From Bacteroidia bacterium (GTDB taxonomy: Bacteria; Bacteroidota; Bacteroidia; Bacteroidales; CAJPTX01), in the NCBI GenBank assembly GCA_002749065.1, contig PDTX01000006.1:21519-85518 (forward strand): a DNA stretch of 64,000 nt. Direction: 5' to 3'. The notes under the pieces are model-generated. The model did not search any database and was not told where the DNA came from. It saw only the letters and a list, made by a program, of their open reading frames with translations. Both the position numbers and the translations under genes were made by a program. Shown here one piece after another: positions 35,953 to 45,447 of the stretch. Positions within the stretch are counted from its first letter, which is position 1, and the number at the start of each line of letters is the position of its first letter.

Positions 35953-36476
35953 ATGAAGTCTAGGAAAGCTGATGTACGCATAGAGGACTTCTTCCCCGAG
36001 CCACGGCGCGAAGAGATGCCACGCCCCACTCGCGCTGAGGTTGTCCTGTGGATAGCCTTTGCGGGAGTTGCGGTCGGGATAGGCTGGCTAACGGCTGTTT
36101 ACAAGAGTGCAGACCGCCCGGAGGCGCTCTCACCGCCAGAGGAAATCGCCCTCTATGCCTCCGCCCCTCCCAAGAAGATACCCACGGCCTACGGGGCAAA
36201 GTCCCCAAATACGATAGATACAGCGCTAGCGGCCATTTCCTGGAAGAGGCGTAAGCGACAGGATAGGCCACAGGCAAAAGCCAGACGAGGGCAAATTCTA
36301 CGCCCTAAGCCCTTTGCCCCCAATGCTGTAACCGTCGAGGAACTCATCGCCATGGGTTTATACCGGTGGCAGGCAGAGGGCTTTGTCCGCCACCGCGAGA
36401 ACCGCCTCCGCAAGGGGTATATCTTTGCGACCAAGGAGGACTTTTGCTCCAATAGGGCGATATTCTCTCCGCCCGG
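35953..36476 (+). pseudogene. 3'-truncated copy of the helix-hairpin-helix protein gene
   Basis: The first about 170 codons are homologous to the intact gene at 38425: DVRIEDFFPEPRREE, one membrane helix, a basic linker, then VTVEELIAMGLYRWQAEGF and the first helix-hairpin-helix, up to KGYIFATKEDF. Similarity ends near 36462, and the frame then continues antisense through the next gene to 36777, giving a nonsense tail of about 100 residues. The second helix-hairpin-helix half is missing and was not found elsewhere. GC is lower than in the intact copy (35/60 at 36181 against 43/60 at 38821). Confidence 0.8.
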
Positions 36477-38108
36477 CTACTCCCTCTCCTCCGGCGACCA
36501 CACGCAGCGCTCCGCCCACGTAATCCGGGCCTTCTTGCCGATTACTGCCCCTACGGCCCACACCGGCATCTCCCCGCCCAGGTGCCTCGCGGCGTACCTC
36601 TCGGCCTGCTCGAGGGCCTTCTGGGCGGTGTTCCCGTCGCGCTGCATCTTCAGCTCCATGAGCACCACCATCCGCTGGCCGATGATCTCCACGTCCGATA
36701 TGCCCTCCGCGCCGATTTGCTCCACGCGCACATCGCTGCGCACCCCGGCGAAGACCAGGTGCACCGCGTCGCGGTAGCGGCACTCGCGTAGCTCCCAGGT
36801 CTGCTGCGCGTCGTCGTCCTCCGCGTCGAAGGGTAGGCTCGAGAGGAAGGCCTGGATGCATGCCTCGAGGGCCCCGATGTCCGTGCCGTTGAGGGCCCGC
36901 ACGAGGTTGCGCTGCAGCCCGCGGTAGGCCATGTCCTCCTTGACCCCCAGCGTCTTCGGGGCGAGCAGGAGCATGATGCTCTCGCGCACCTCCAGGTTGG
37001 GGAAGTCCAGGAGGTAGTCGCCCTGCTCGTTCAGGCCCTTGATGGTCAGGTAGCCCGTCTGGTAGAGGAAGGGCACGGGGTTCGACCGCTCGTAGTCGAA
37101 GCGGGCCAGGTCGGACTCCCCGGCGGCGATGGTGCCACTCAGGTTGACCACCCCGAGCGCGTCGTAGCGCGGGATGAGGATGTCCGCGCTGCTGGGCGTG
37201 CCGACCCGCGACCAGTAGTCCTTCAGCTCCCCCTCCATCAGGGCGTTCATCAGGCCGAAGGGGTTGTACACGTCCTCCGTCTTTCTGGAGAAGCGGTAGC
37301 CATCGTACTTGTGCCTGAGCGCCTCCATCTGCTGCTCGGCGCTCCGCCCGTTCGCCGTGGCCATGCGTTGCACCGGCCCCCAGAGCGTGCTGCGTATCTC
37401 GGCCTCGCTGAAGCCGCAGATGGTGCTGTACTCCTCATGGAAGCTGATATCCTCGACGTGGTTGAACCCGCTGAAGAGGCCCACGTGGCGTACCTGGCTG
37501 ATGCCCGTGACCATCAGGAAGTGGATGTGCCGCTCGGCCGCCTTGAGGGAGCGGTAGAAGCTGCGTAGGTAGTCCCTGGCCCCCTCCAGCATGGCCTCGT
37601 CCCCCTTGACGAGCGCATCGAGCAGGGGGATGTCGTACTCGTCGATGATGACGGCCACGCGCGCACCGGCCATCTCGGCCAGCTCCCGGATGACGGTGGT
37701 GAGCCTCACTCTCTCGCCCTGCGGGGGGGGCGAGATTCCGTAGCGCCTGCAGGCCCAGGTAATGTGCTCACGTATCGTGGCCTCGAGCTCATCCGGGGTG
37801 GGGTACATGATGTCGCTGAAGTCGAAGCGCAGCACGGGGTGCTTCACCCAGGCCCGCTCGCCCTTGGCATCCTCCAGGGGCAGGAGCTCGCGCCCCTCAA
37901 AGAGCTCGCGCCGCCCCTCGAAGTAGCAGGCCATGGTGTCCAGCAGCATGCTCTTGCCGAAGCGGCGGGGGCGGCTCAGGAACGCGACATCCAGCGAGTT
38001 GGCGAGCTGCCATATCATCCCGGTCTTGTCCACGTAGTACATGTCGCGCTCGCAGATTTTCTCGTAGCTTGCCGTCGTGGCGGGGAACCTGCCCTTCTCC
38101 AAAACCAT
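36477..38108 (-). CDS. AAA-ATPase / PD-(D/E)XK nuclease family protein
   Basis: 543 aa from ATG 38108, which has AAGGAGA 6 nt upstream. N-terminal AAA-ATPase-like domain (PF09820 type): FPATTASYEKICERDMYYVD, the P-loop LSRPRRFGKSMLLDT, and Walker B-like VAVIIDEYDIPLLDAL. C-terminal PD-(D/E)XK domain (PDDEXK_9 type): GISDVEIIGQRMVVLMELKM, where D-V-E then E-L-K supply the metal-binding motif. The family is highly repeated in Bacteroidetes genomes and has no firm function. It sits antisense between a truncated and an intact copy of the helix-hairpin-helix gene. A second member starts at the window end. Confidence 0.87.
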   Translation of the reverse strand: MVLEKGRFPATTASYEKICERDMYYVDKTGMIWQLANSLDVAFLSRPRRFGKSMLLDTMACYFEGRRELFEGRELLPLEDAKGERAWVKHPVLRFDFSDIMYPTPDELEATIREHITWACRRYGISPPPQGERVRLTTVIRELAEMAGARVAVIIDEYDIPLLDALVKGDEAMLEGARDYLRSFYRSLKAAERHIHFLMVTGISQVRHVGLFSGFNHVEDISFHEEYSTICGFSEAEIRSTLWGPVQRMATANGRSAEQQMEALRHKYDGYRFSRKTEDVYNPFGLMNALMEGELKDYWSRVGTPSSADILIPRYDALGVVNLSGTIAAGESDLARFDYERSNPVPFLYQTGYLTIKGLNEQGDYLLDFPNLEVRESIMLLLAPKTLGVKEDMAYRGLQRNLVRALNGTDIGALEACIQAFLSSLPFDAEDDDAQQTWELRECRYRDAVHLVFAGVRSDVRVEQIGAEGISDVEIIGQRMVVLMELKMQRDGNTAQKALEQAERYAARHLGGEMPVWAVGAVIGKKARITWAERCVWSPEERE

Positions 38109-38424
38109 GGCTTGTCTCCTTATTTTTTGCTGCCCGTGATACTCCAAGCAAAGATAGCCATTTCCGCGGATATCGGGGGCATGCCGATATTTCGCCCACG
38201 CCCCATGCGCGCCCCCCGGCCGAAAGATTTGGCGATTTTCCCTCACTGTGGGATATTTTCGCTACATTTACCCCATGAATTAGGCATGGTATTAGGCATA
38301 GCGTTTTCATCCTATCCGTTTGATTATCAGACATGAGGCCCTTTGGCCCCTGCGCTTTTCCGGCTGTGGGGATTGATTTTGAACGGTGGGGATGGGCCAA
38401 ATCGGGATGTAAACACCTCAGAGC
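38109..38424. other. Divergent intergenic region between the AAA gene and the intact HHH gene
   Basis: 316 nt without a gene. The minus strand carries TATCTTTG (38149-38156), a candidate -7 element 41 nt before the AAA gene. The plus strand carries TACATTTA (38263-38270), a poor -7 match. No remnant of the missing second half of the truncated HHH gene is seen here. Confidence 0.55.
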
Positions 38425-39249
38425 ATGGCAGCTAGGAAGCCCGACGTACGCATAGAGGACTACTTCCCTGAGCCCCGCAGGGAGGAGGTGTTGCGCCCCA
38501 GCCGCGCGGAGCTGGCGGTATGGCTGGTGCTGGCGGTGGCCGCCGTGGCGGTGGGCTGGCTCCTGGCGCTGACCCGTGGCGAGCAACCCGCGGAGCTCCT
38601 TGTACCCCCCGAGGAGATAGCCTTTTATAGCTCTGATTACAAGGTCGATACATCGAACTCGTTCTACCCCAAGCGGCGGGTGAGGACCGCGGGTCCATCC
38701 TCCAGCTCGGGGGCTTCGTCCCGTCGGAAATCGGGGCAGAGCAAGGCCTACGGCGGGGAGGCATCGCGGCGGCCGGGCAAGGGCTCGTCGTCGCAGCGCA
38801 AGAAGCAAGCCCTGCGTCCTCGCCCCTTCAACCCCAACACCGTGACGGCCGAGGAGCTCGAGGCCATGGGGCTACGCCGCTGGCAGGCCGAGGGGCTCGT
38901 GCGGCACAGGGAGAGCCGCCTGGAAAAGGGCTACATATTCGCCACGGCGGAGGACTTCAGGGCCAACCGGGAGATACCCGACGAGCTGGACGAGCAACTG
39001 GTCCCCTTCCTGCGGCTGGAGTCGCCCCTGCGGGAGTTCGACCCCAACACGGTGACCCCCGAGGAGCTGATGGCCTTCGGGCTGGGCGTGAGCCGGCGGC
39101 GGGCCGAGGGCTTCGTGAAGTACCGCGACCTCCTATTCGCCAAGGGGCAACGCTTCCGCAATGTGGAGGATTTCGCCCGGGTCCGCAGCCTGAGCGAGGA
39201 GGCGCACCGGGTGCTGGACGGGTACGTGCGGATTGGGGCGGCGGATTAG
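38425..39249 (+). CDS. Helix-hairpin-helix membrane protein, ComEA-like
   Basis: 274 aa. A cytoplasmic N-terminus with DVRIEDYFPEPRREE, one membrane helix at about 30-52, a long basic/Ser-rich linker (70-130), then two helix-hairpin-helix units: FNPNTVTAEELEAMGLRRWQ and FDPNTVTPEELMAFGLGVSR. ComEA-type repeats of this form bind DNA without sequence specificity, so a role in DNA uptake or surface DNA binding is possible. Followed after 66 nt by the ribosomal protein operon, which has its own promoter. Confidence 0.82.
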   Translation: MAARKPDVRIEDYFPEPRREEVLRPSRAELAVWLVLAVAAVAVGWLLALTRGEQPAELLVPPEEIAFYSSDYKVDTSNSFYPKRRVRTAGPSSSSGASSRRKSGQSKAYGGEASRRPGKGSSSQRKKQALRPRPFNPNTVTAEELEAMGLRRWQAEGLVRHRESRLEKGYIFATAEDFRANREIPDELDEQLVPFLRLESPLREFDPNTVTPEELMAFGLGVSRRRAEGFVKYRDLLFAKGQRFRNVEDFARVRSLSEEAHRVLDGYVRIGAAD

Positions 39250-39250
39250 C

Positions 39251-39280
39251 TTGCTAATATTGCGAAATGTATTACCTTTG
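39251..39280 (+). promoter_or_regulatory. Promoter of the rpmB operon, TTGC-N18-TACCTTTG
   Basis: -33-like TTGC at 39251-39254 and exact -7 TACCTTTG at 39273-39280, 36 nt before the rpmB start. Confidence 0.7.
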
Positions 39281-39315
39281 CGCCGAATATCGAATTTAAG
39301 CGGGAGGAAGATAGC

Positions 39316-39558
39316 ATGTCCAAGGTATGTCAGATAACGGGTCGGCGTGTGCGCCGGGGGAACAACGTGTCCCACTCGCATCGTAAGACGAAGCGGACCT
39401 TCGAGCCGAATTTGCGGCGTAAGCGCTTCTACCTGGAGGAGGAGAAGCGCTGGGTGACCCTGAAGGTATCAGCGGCCGCCATGCGCACCATAGAGAAGAA
39501 CGGTCTGCTGGCCACCCTGCGCAAGGCGCAGAAGGCCGGGCTGATTGATAGCTTTTAA
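39316..39558 (+). CDS. rpmB: 50S ribosomal protein L28
   Basis: 80 aa. MSKVCQITGRRVRRGNNVSH and TFEPNLRRKRFYL are diagnostic for bL28. A GGGAGGA Shine-Dalgarno lies 6 nt before the ATG. First gene of the rpmB-rpmG-DUF4295 run. Confidence 0.97.
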   Translation: MSKVCQITGRRVRRGNNVSHSHRKTKRTFEPNLRRKRFYLEEEKRWVTLKVSAAAMRTIEKNGLLATLRKAQKAGLIDSF

Positions 39559-39572
39559 TCGTACAGGGGTAA

Positions 39573-39761
39573 ATGGCCAAGAAAAGCAAGGAAGCGCGCG
39601 TGCAGGTCATACTGGAATGCACCGAGCATAAGGAGTCTGGTATGCCGGGGACGTCCCGCTACATCACCACGAAGAACAAGAAGAATTCGCCTGACAGGCT
39701 GGAGCGTCGTAAGTACAACCCCATCCTCAAGCGTGTAACTCTCCATCGCGAGATAAAGTAG
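39573..39761 (+). CDS. rpmG: 50S ribosomal protein L33
   Basis: 62 aa. [20 protein letters not shown] and [20 protein letters not shown] match bL33. Only one Cys is present, so this is the zinc-free (C-minus) form. Fourteen nt after rpmB. Confidence 0.96.
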   Translation: MAKKSKEARVQVILECTEHKESGMPGTSRYITTKNKKNSPDRLERRKYNPILKRVTLHREIK

Positions 39762-39769
39762 TATAGCTC

Positions 39770-39925
39770 ATGGCAAAGAAAGCAGTGGCATCCCTCCAGA
39801 AGGGGGAGGGTAGGACCCGCACCAAGTGCATCCGTATGGACAAGTCGGCGAAGACCGGGGCCTACGTGTTCAAGGAGGAGATGGTCCTCAACGCGGAAAT
39901 CAAGGACTTCTTCGCGAAGAAGTAG
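39770..39925 (+). CDS. DUF4295 family small basic protein
   Basis: 51 aa: begins MAKKAVASLQKGEGRTRTKC and ends EIKDFFAKK. The position directly after rpmG and the composition match the Bacteroidetes-specific DUF4295 family. I recall it being described as a lineage-specific ribosomal protein (bL38) in a Flavobacterium ribosome structure, but could not check. Eight nt after rpmG, same operon. Confidence 0.9.
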   Translation: MAKKAVASLQKGEGRTRTKCIRMDKSAKTGAYVFKEEMVLNAEIKDFFAKK

Positions 39926-39961
39926 CACCCCGCCAGCTTGGGGCCTAGGGCCCACGTACTC

Positions 39962-40001
39962 GATGCCGTGTCGGACTCTAGGGGTTGGGCACGGCATCTT
40001 T
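39962..40001 (+). terminator. Probable terminator of the ribosomal protein operon
   Basis: 9-bp perfect stem GATGCCGTG / CACGGCATC with a 19-nt loop and a short TTT tail, between DUF4295 and ftsY. The T tract is short, so partial read-through to ftsY is likely. Confidence 0.5.
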
Positions 40002-40041
40002 GCAAGCCTGCCGCACGAGACAACCAACTAAGGCTGCCAGC

Positions 40042-40980
40042 ATGTTCCGTTTCTTCTCACGTAAGGAAAGCAAAGAGAAGCTCGATGAGGGCCTCAGCAA
40101 GACCAAGACCTCGCTCTTCAGCCGGGTGACCCGCGCCATCGCCGGGAAGAGCCGGGTGGACGATGACCTCCTCGATGAGCTGGAGGAGATACTCATCTCC
40201 TCCGATGTGGGCGTGGACACCACCCTCCGCATCATCGAGCGGCTGCAGGCCCAGGTCGCGCAGGACAAGTACATGAACGCCGCCGAGCTGCAACGGATGC
40301 TCAAGGGCGTGATACAGTCGCTGCTGGCTGGCAACGAGGCGGAGCACCAGGCCCAGCACCCGGCGGGCGAGCCCTTCGTGACCCTGGTCGTGGGGGTGAA
40401 CGGCGTGGGCAAGACCACCACCATCGGCAAGCTCGCCAACCTCTACCGGCGGGAGGGCCGGAAGGTGCTCATGGGGGCGGCCGACACCTTCCGCGCCGCG
40501 GCCATAGACCAGCTGCAGATATGGGCCGAGCGGGCGGATGTACCCCTCATCAAGCAGCAGATGGGGTCGGACCCCGCCTCCGTGGCCTTCGACACGGTCT
40601 CCGCAGCCAAGGCCGGGGGCTACGACGTGGTCCTCATCGACACGGCCGGGCGGCTCCACAACAAGGTGAACCTCATGAACGAGCTGGGCAAGATCAAGCG
40701 TGTCATGCAGAAGGTGATACCCGGCGCGCCCCACGAAATCCTCCTGGTGCTCGATGCCAGCACGGGGCAGAACGCCTACGAGCAGGCCACCCAGTTCATG
40801 AACGTGACCGACATCACCGCCCTGGCTCTCACCAAGCTCGACGGCACGGCGCGCGGCGGGGTCGCCATCGGTATTAGCGACCAGCTCAAGGTGCCCATCC
40901 GGTACATCGGCGTGGGCGAGGGGATAGACGACCTCCAGCCCTTCGACAAGGTCGCCTTCGTGGACTCCCTCTTCGACTAG
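40042..40980 (+). CDS. ftsY: Signal recognition particle receptor FtsY
   Basis: 312 aa from ATG 40042 (MFRFFSRK). NG domain with GTP motifs G1 GVNGVGKTTTIGKLA, G2/G3 DTFRAAAIDQL and DVVLIDTAGRLHNK, G4 TKLDGTARGG, and the closing IRYIGVGEGIDDLQPF. The acidic A domain is nearly absent, as is usual in Bacteroidetes. Receives SRP-ribosome complexes at the membrane. Confidence 0.97.
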   Translation: MFRFFSRKESKEKLDEGLSKTKTSLFSRVTRAIAGKSRVDDDLLDELEEILISSDVGVDTTLRIIERLQAQVAQDKYMNAAELQRMLKGVIQSLLAGNEAEHQAQHPAGEPFVTLVVGVNGVGKTTTIGKLANLYRREGRKVLMGAADTFRAAAIDQLQIWAERADVPLIKQQMGSDPASVAFDTVSAAKAGGYDVVLIDTAGRLHNKVNLMNELGKIKRVMQKVIPGAPHEILLVLDASTGQNAYEQATQFMNVTDITALALTKLDGTARGGVAIGISDQLKVPIRYIGVGEGIDDLQPFDKVAFVDSLFD

Positions 40981-40984
40981 CCCC

Positions 40985-42292
<1,308 letters not shown>

Positions 42293-42315
42293 CCGCGACG
42301 GATACTGAATGCGAT

Positions 42316-43362
42316 ATGGCGAAGAAGAACGAGACGAGCTCTGGCTACGAAGCCCTCCTCAAGCAGCTGAAGAAGCGGGACTTCCGGCCCCTCTACCTCT
42401 TCCACGGGGATGAGCCATACTTCGGCGCGCAGGCCACGAGCTACATCATGGCGAACCTGCTGCGCGAGGAGGAGAAGGCCTTCAACCAGTTCCTGTTCTA
42501 CGGGCGGGACATCACCGGTGGCCGGCTGGTGGACCAGGCGCAGCGTAGCCCCATGATGGCTGACCGCTCGCTCATCGTGGTGCGTGAGGCCCAGGAGATG
42601 AAGAGCATAGAGCCGCTGGCCGACTACTTCGAGCGGCCGAACCCCAGCACGGTGCTGGTGCTGGTTTTCACCCGCGAGGCGAAGCCCGGCCAGGGGAAGA
42701 AGGCCCCCCTGAGGCGCATGCTCGATGCGGCCAAGGCGCAGGGGGGGCTGCTGGCCAGCAGGCGCTTCCGCGACTACGAGGTCGGCCCCTGGCTCAACCA
42801 GCACGTGGAGGGGATGGGGCTCAGCATCGCGCCCGATGCCGCCCGCTTCGTGGTGGACCAGATGGGTACGGACCTCTCGGCCATCGCCAACGAGCTGGAC
42901 AAGCTCCGGATTAACCTCCCCCCGGAGGTCACCCGGCTGGAGATGGGGCATGTGGCCGATGCCATCGGCGTGAGCCGCGAGTACAACGTCTTCGAGCTCA
43001 CCCGCACCATGGGCAAGGGCGACTACTACAACGCCAACCGCATAGCCCAGAACATGGCCGCCAACCCCAAGGCCAACGACATCACCATGATCACGGCCAG
43101 CATCCACTCCTACTTCGCCAAGATATTCCTGTGCGGGGTGCTGGCCAACCAGCTCTCCCCCCCGGAGCTGGCCGCCCGCCTGAAGGTGCATCCCTTCTTC
43201 GTGTCGGAGTACCAGCAGGCCACCCGCCTCTACCCGCCCGGGCGTTGCGCGCAGATATTCTCCACGCTCCGCATGCTCGATATGCGGAACAAGGGTGTGG
43301 GTGGCGCGCCGGTGCCGCTGCAGGAGGCGCTCAAGGAGACCATCACACGTATAATGCGCTAG
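42316..43362 (+). CDS. holA: DNA polymerase III subunit delta
   Basis: 348 aa. FRPLYLFHGDEPYFGAQATS near residue 23, RSPMMADRSLIVVREAQEM, the delta-fold ELDKLRIN and the domain III segment PLQEALKETITRIMR match HolA from Bacteroidetes. It is the clamp-loader subunit that opens the beta clamp. Plays no part in the surrounding operon other than position; 23 nt after rimO. Confidence 0.92.
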   Translation: MAKKNETSSGYEALLKQLKKRDFRPLYLFHGDEPYFGAQATSYIMANLLREEEKAFNQFLFYGRDITGGRLVDQAQRSPMMADRSLIVVREAQEMKSIEPLADYFERPNPSTVLVLVFTREAKPGQGKKAPLRRMLDAAKAQGGLLASRRFRDYEVGPWLNQHVEGMGLSIAPDAARFVVDQMGTDLSAIANELDKLRINLPPEVTRLEMGHVADAIGVSREYNVFELTRTMGKGDYYNANRIAQNMAANPKANDITMITASIHSYFAKIFLCGVLANQLSPPELAARLKVHPFFVSEYQQATRLYPPGRCAQIFSTLRMLDMRNKGVGGAPVPLQEALKETITRIMR

Positions 43363-43376
43363 ATGCGCCCCATGCC

Positions 43377-44003
43377 ATGGTAACAGTCATCGTCGTCATC
43401 ACCGCCCTCGCGTCCATCTACCTCTTCGGCCGGGGGGATATCGCCGGTCGCATGGCCTTCTCGGCCTACCGCGTCGTGCACCAGCGGGAGTTCCACCGCC
43501 TGGTCACCCACATGTTCGTCCACGGCGACTGGATGCACCTCATCGTCAACATGATGGTCTTCTGGTCCTTCGGCAACTTCATCGAGGAGCTCTTCGGCTA
43601 CCTCGCGGTGGGTGGCCAGATGCATGCCCCCACCCTGCATCTCCTGATGGTCTACTTCGGCGGGGGCATCACCTCGGCCCTCCTGAGCCTGGGGCGCAAC
43701 AAGGACAACCCCTACTCCGTGAGCATCGGTGCCTCGGGCGGGGTGGCCTCCGTGCTCTTTGCCAGCATCTTCTTCGCCCCCTGGCAGATGGTGTACCTCT
43801 TCGGCATGGTGCCCATCCCCGGTATCATCGCCGGGGTGGGCTACCTCTTCTTCGAGATGCGCGCCGCCCAGCGGGCCAACGACAACATAGACCACCACGC
43901 GCACATCTACGGGGCGCTCTTCGGCTTCGTCTACCCGGCGCTCATCAACTTCGACTTCGTGGGCATGTTCCTCCACAGCTTCTGGCAGTTCCCGTGGCGC
44001 TGA
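43377..44003 (+). CDS. Rhomboid family intramembrane serine protease
   Basis: 208 aa from ATG 43377 (MVTVIVVI). Six hydrophobic segments. The family motifs are HMFVHGDWMHLIVNMMVFW (H-x-x-x-N), the nucleophile GASGGVASVL near residue 123-127, and the second catalytic His in NIDHHAHIYGALFGF. The substrate is unknown. Its stop codon lies 10 nt inside the next gene. Confidence 0.93.
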   Translation: MVTVIVVITALASIYLFGRGDIAGRMAFSAYRVVHQREFHRLVTHMFVHGDWMHLIVNMMVFWSFGNFIEELFGYLAVGGQMHAPTLHLLMVYFGGGITSALLSLGRNKDNPYSVSIGASGGVASVLFASIFFAPWQMVYLFGMVPIPGIIAGVGYLFFEMRAAQRANDNIDHHAHIYGALFGFVYPALINFDFVGMFLHSFWQFPWR

Positions 44004-44893
44004 GGCGTAGTCGCCCCCCGCGCCCCCAGCCCTCCGTCTGGCTCGACGGGCGCTACATCCGCGAGGACGAGGCCATCTTCGACCTCCCCACCTTCCTGAC
44101 GGCCAGCAGCGTGGGCTTCACCTTCCCCCTCCACGCCTACGGCACGACGGCCCGCCATCCGGCCCGCTACTACGACCGCCTGATGGAGAATCTCCGCCTG
44201 GCCCGCCTCTTCGCTCCGCCCTACCTCACCGAGGCGGCCTTCGCCCAGGCCATCACCGACCTGCTCAACAAGAACCGCATGTTCCAGAGCGTCGCCCTCA
44301 CGGCCCGCATCATGCTGCGCTACCAGGTGGACACCCTCGGCCTCCGCATACCCACCACCTCTCTCATGCTCACCTGCCGCATGCTCGAGCACCGGGGCTT
44401 CCCCCACCACGCCAAGACCTACCTCAACACCTTCCGGGCCATGCGTCGCCCCCTGCTGCACTGGGATGGCCTGGCCTGGACCGGCGACCCCCTGGCCTGG
44501 TACGCCCGGCAGTTCGCCCAGAGCAAGGGGGAGATCGCCGCGCTCATAATCAACGACCAGAACCGGGTGGTGGGCACGGCGGACCACACGCTCTACATCC
44601 TCCCGCGGGACAGCGTCACGCTCCTGACCCCCCCCGTGGACGAGGGCGCGGTCTACGACCCCATCCGTGAGATCATCCCCCTCCTGCTGCCCGAGCTGGG
44701 CCTCTCGCTCCGGGAGCAGCCCCTGAGCGAGGCGGAGGTGGAGAACGCCGAGGAGGTCTTCCTGGCCTCCACCGTGGAGGGGCTCATCCCGCTGGTGGGG
44801 GTGAACGACCGCCGCTTCACCAGCTCCATCGCCCCGCGCCTCACCCCCCTGCTCAACCAGTCCTACTTCCCCGAGCAGGACTTCCACCGCTAG
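43994..44893 (+). CDS. PLP-dependent class IV aminotransferase family protein
   Basis: 299 aa from a GTG that overlaps the rhomboid stop by 10 nt. Fold type IV pattern: VWLDGRYIREDEAIFDLP at the start, the probable Schiff-base Lys in HHAKTYLNTFRAM near 150, and a final EEVFLASTVEGLIPLVGV. The usual Glu before the substrate loop is replaced (VVGTADHTLYIL where others have an EGS motif). It may be a branched-chain aminotransferase or 4-amino-4-deoxychorismate lyase relative; activity is not certain. Confidence 0.75.
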   Translation: MALRRSRPPRPQPSVWLDGRYIREDEAIFDLPTFLTASSVGFTFPLHAYGTTARHPARYYDRLMENLRLARLFAPPYLTEAAFAQAITDLLNKNRMFQSVALTARIMLRYQVDTLGLRIPTTSLMLTCRMLEHRGFPHHAKTYLNTFRAMRRPLLHWDGLAWTGDPLAWYARQFAQSKGEIAALIINDQNRVVGTADHTLYILPRDSVTLLTPPVDEGAVYDPIREIIPLLLPELGLSLREQPLSEAEVENAEEVFLASTVEGLIPLVGVNDRRFTSSIAPRLTPLLNQSYFPEQDFHR

Positions 44894-44912
44894 CCCCACC
44901 CGAAAAAATCCC

Positions 44913-44920
44913 TATCTTTG
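44913..44920 (+). promoter_or_regulatory. Candidate -7 element TATCTTTG for the thioesterase-porQ run
   Basis: Exact TAnnTTTG match 33 nt before ATG 44954. No convincing -33. Confidence 0.5.
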
Positions 44921-44953
44921 CCACACAAACCAACAGACAAAGACCAAGGGCAT

Positions 44954-45445
44954 ATGGCAGACTGCAGCTGCACCAATCGATTTGAGGGTTCGCCCGCCAT
45001 CCAGGACCAGTACAAGCCGAAATTCCGCCACTGCTTCGGCTGCGGCGCGGACAACGAGGCGGGCTGGCACGTGAAGTCCTACCTCACCTCCAGCACCACG
45101 GCGGTGGCCCACTTCACCCCCAAGCCGGAGTACACCGGGGGCGTGCCGGACAACCTCTACGGGGGCATCATCGCCGCCATCATGGACTGCCACGGCATGG
45201 CGGCCGGGGCGGGTTTTCACCACGTCAACGACGGGCTGGTGCTGGGGCAGGACCCCATGGTGCGCTGCGTCACCGCCCAGCTCTCCGTGAGCTACAAGAA
45301 GCCCACCCCCATGGGGCAGGAGCTCACCCTCACCGCCACGCTCGAGCGGATAGAGGGGCGCAAGGTATGGCTGGATATCACCGTCGGGGTGGGCGATGAC
45401 ATCACCGCCGAGGGGAAGATTCTGGCCGTCCGGGTGAAGGAGTAG
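44954..45445 (+). CDS. PaaI/hotdog-fold thioesterase family protein
   Basis: 163 aa from ATG 44954 (MADCSCTN). A CFGCG motif precedes the hotdog domain: YTGGVPDNLYGGIIAAIMDC carries the HGG-like helix and HGMAAGAG follows, then LSVSYKKPTPMGQELTLTA. Likely acyl-CoA or small acyl-ester thioesterase; substrate unknown. It lies 2 nt before porQ. Confidence 0.82.
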   Translation: MADCSCTNRFEGSPAIQDQYKPKFRHCFGCGADNEAGWHVKSYLTSSTTAVAHFTPKPEYTGGVPDNLYGGIIAAIMDCHGMAAGAGFHHVNDGLVLGQDPMVRCVTAQLSVSYKKPTPMGQELTLTATLERIEGRKVWLDITVGVGDDITAEGKILAVRVKE

Positions 45446-45447
45446 CG

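Noticed and set aside
36463..36777. C-terminal 100 residues of the first HHH reading frame
   Set aside because: They are the antisense of the AAA/PD-(D/E)XK gene and show no similarity to the intact copy.
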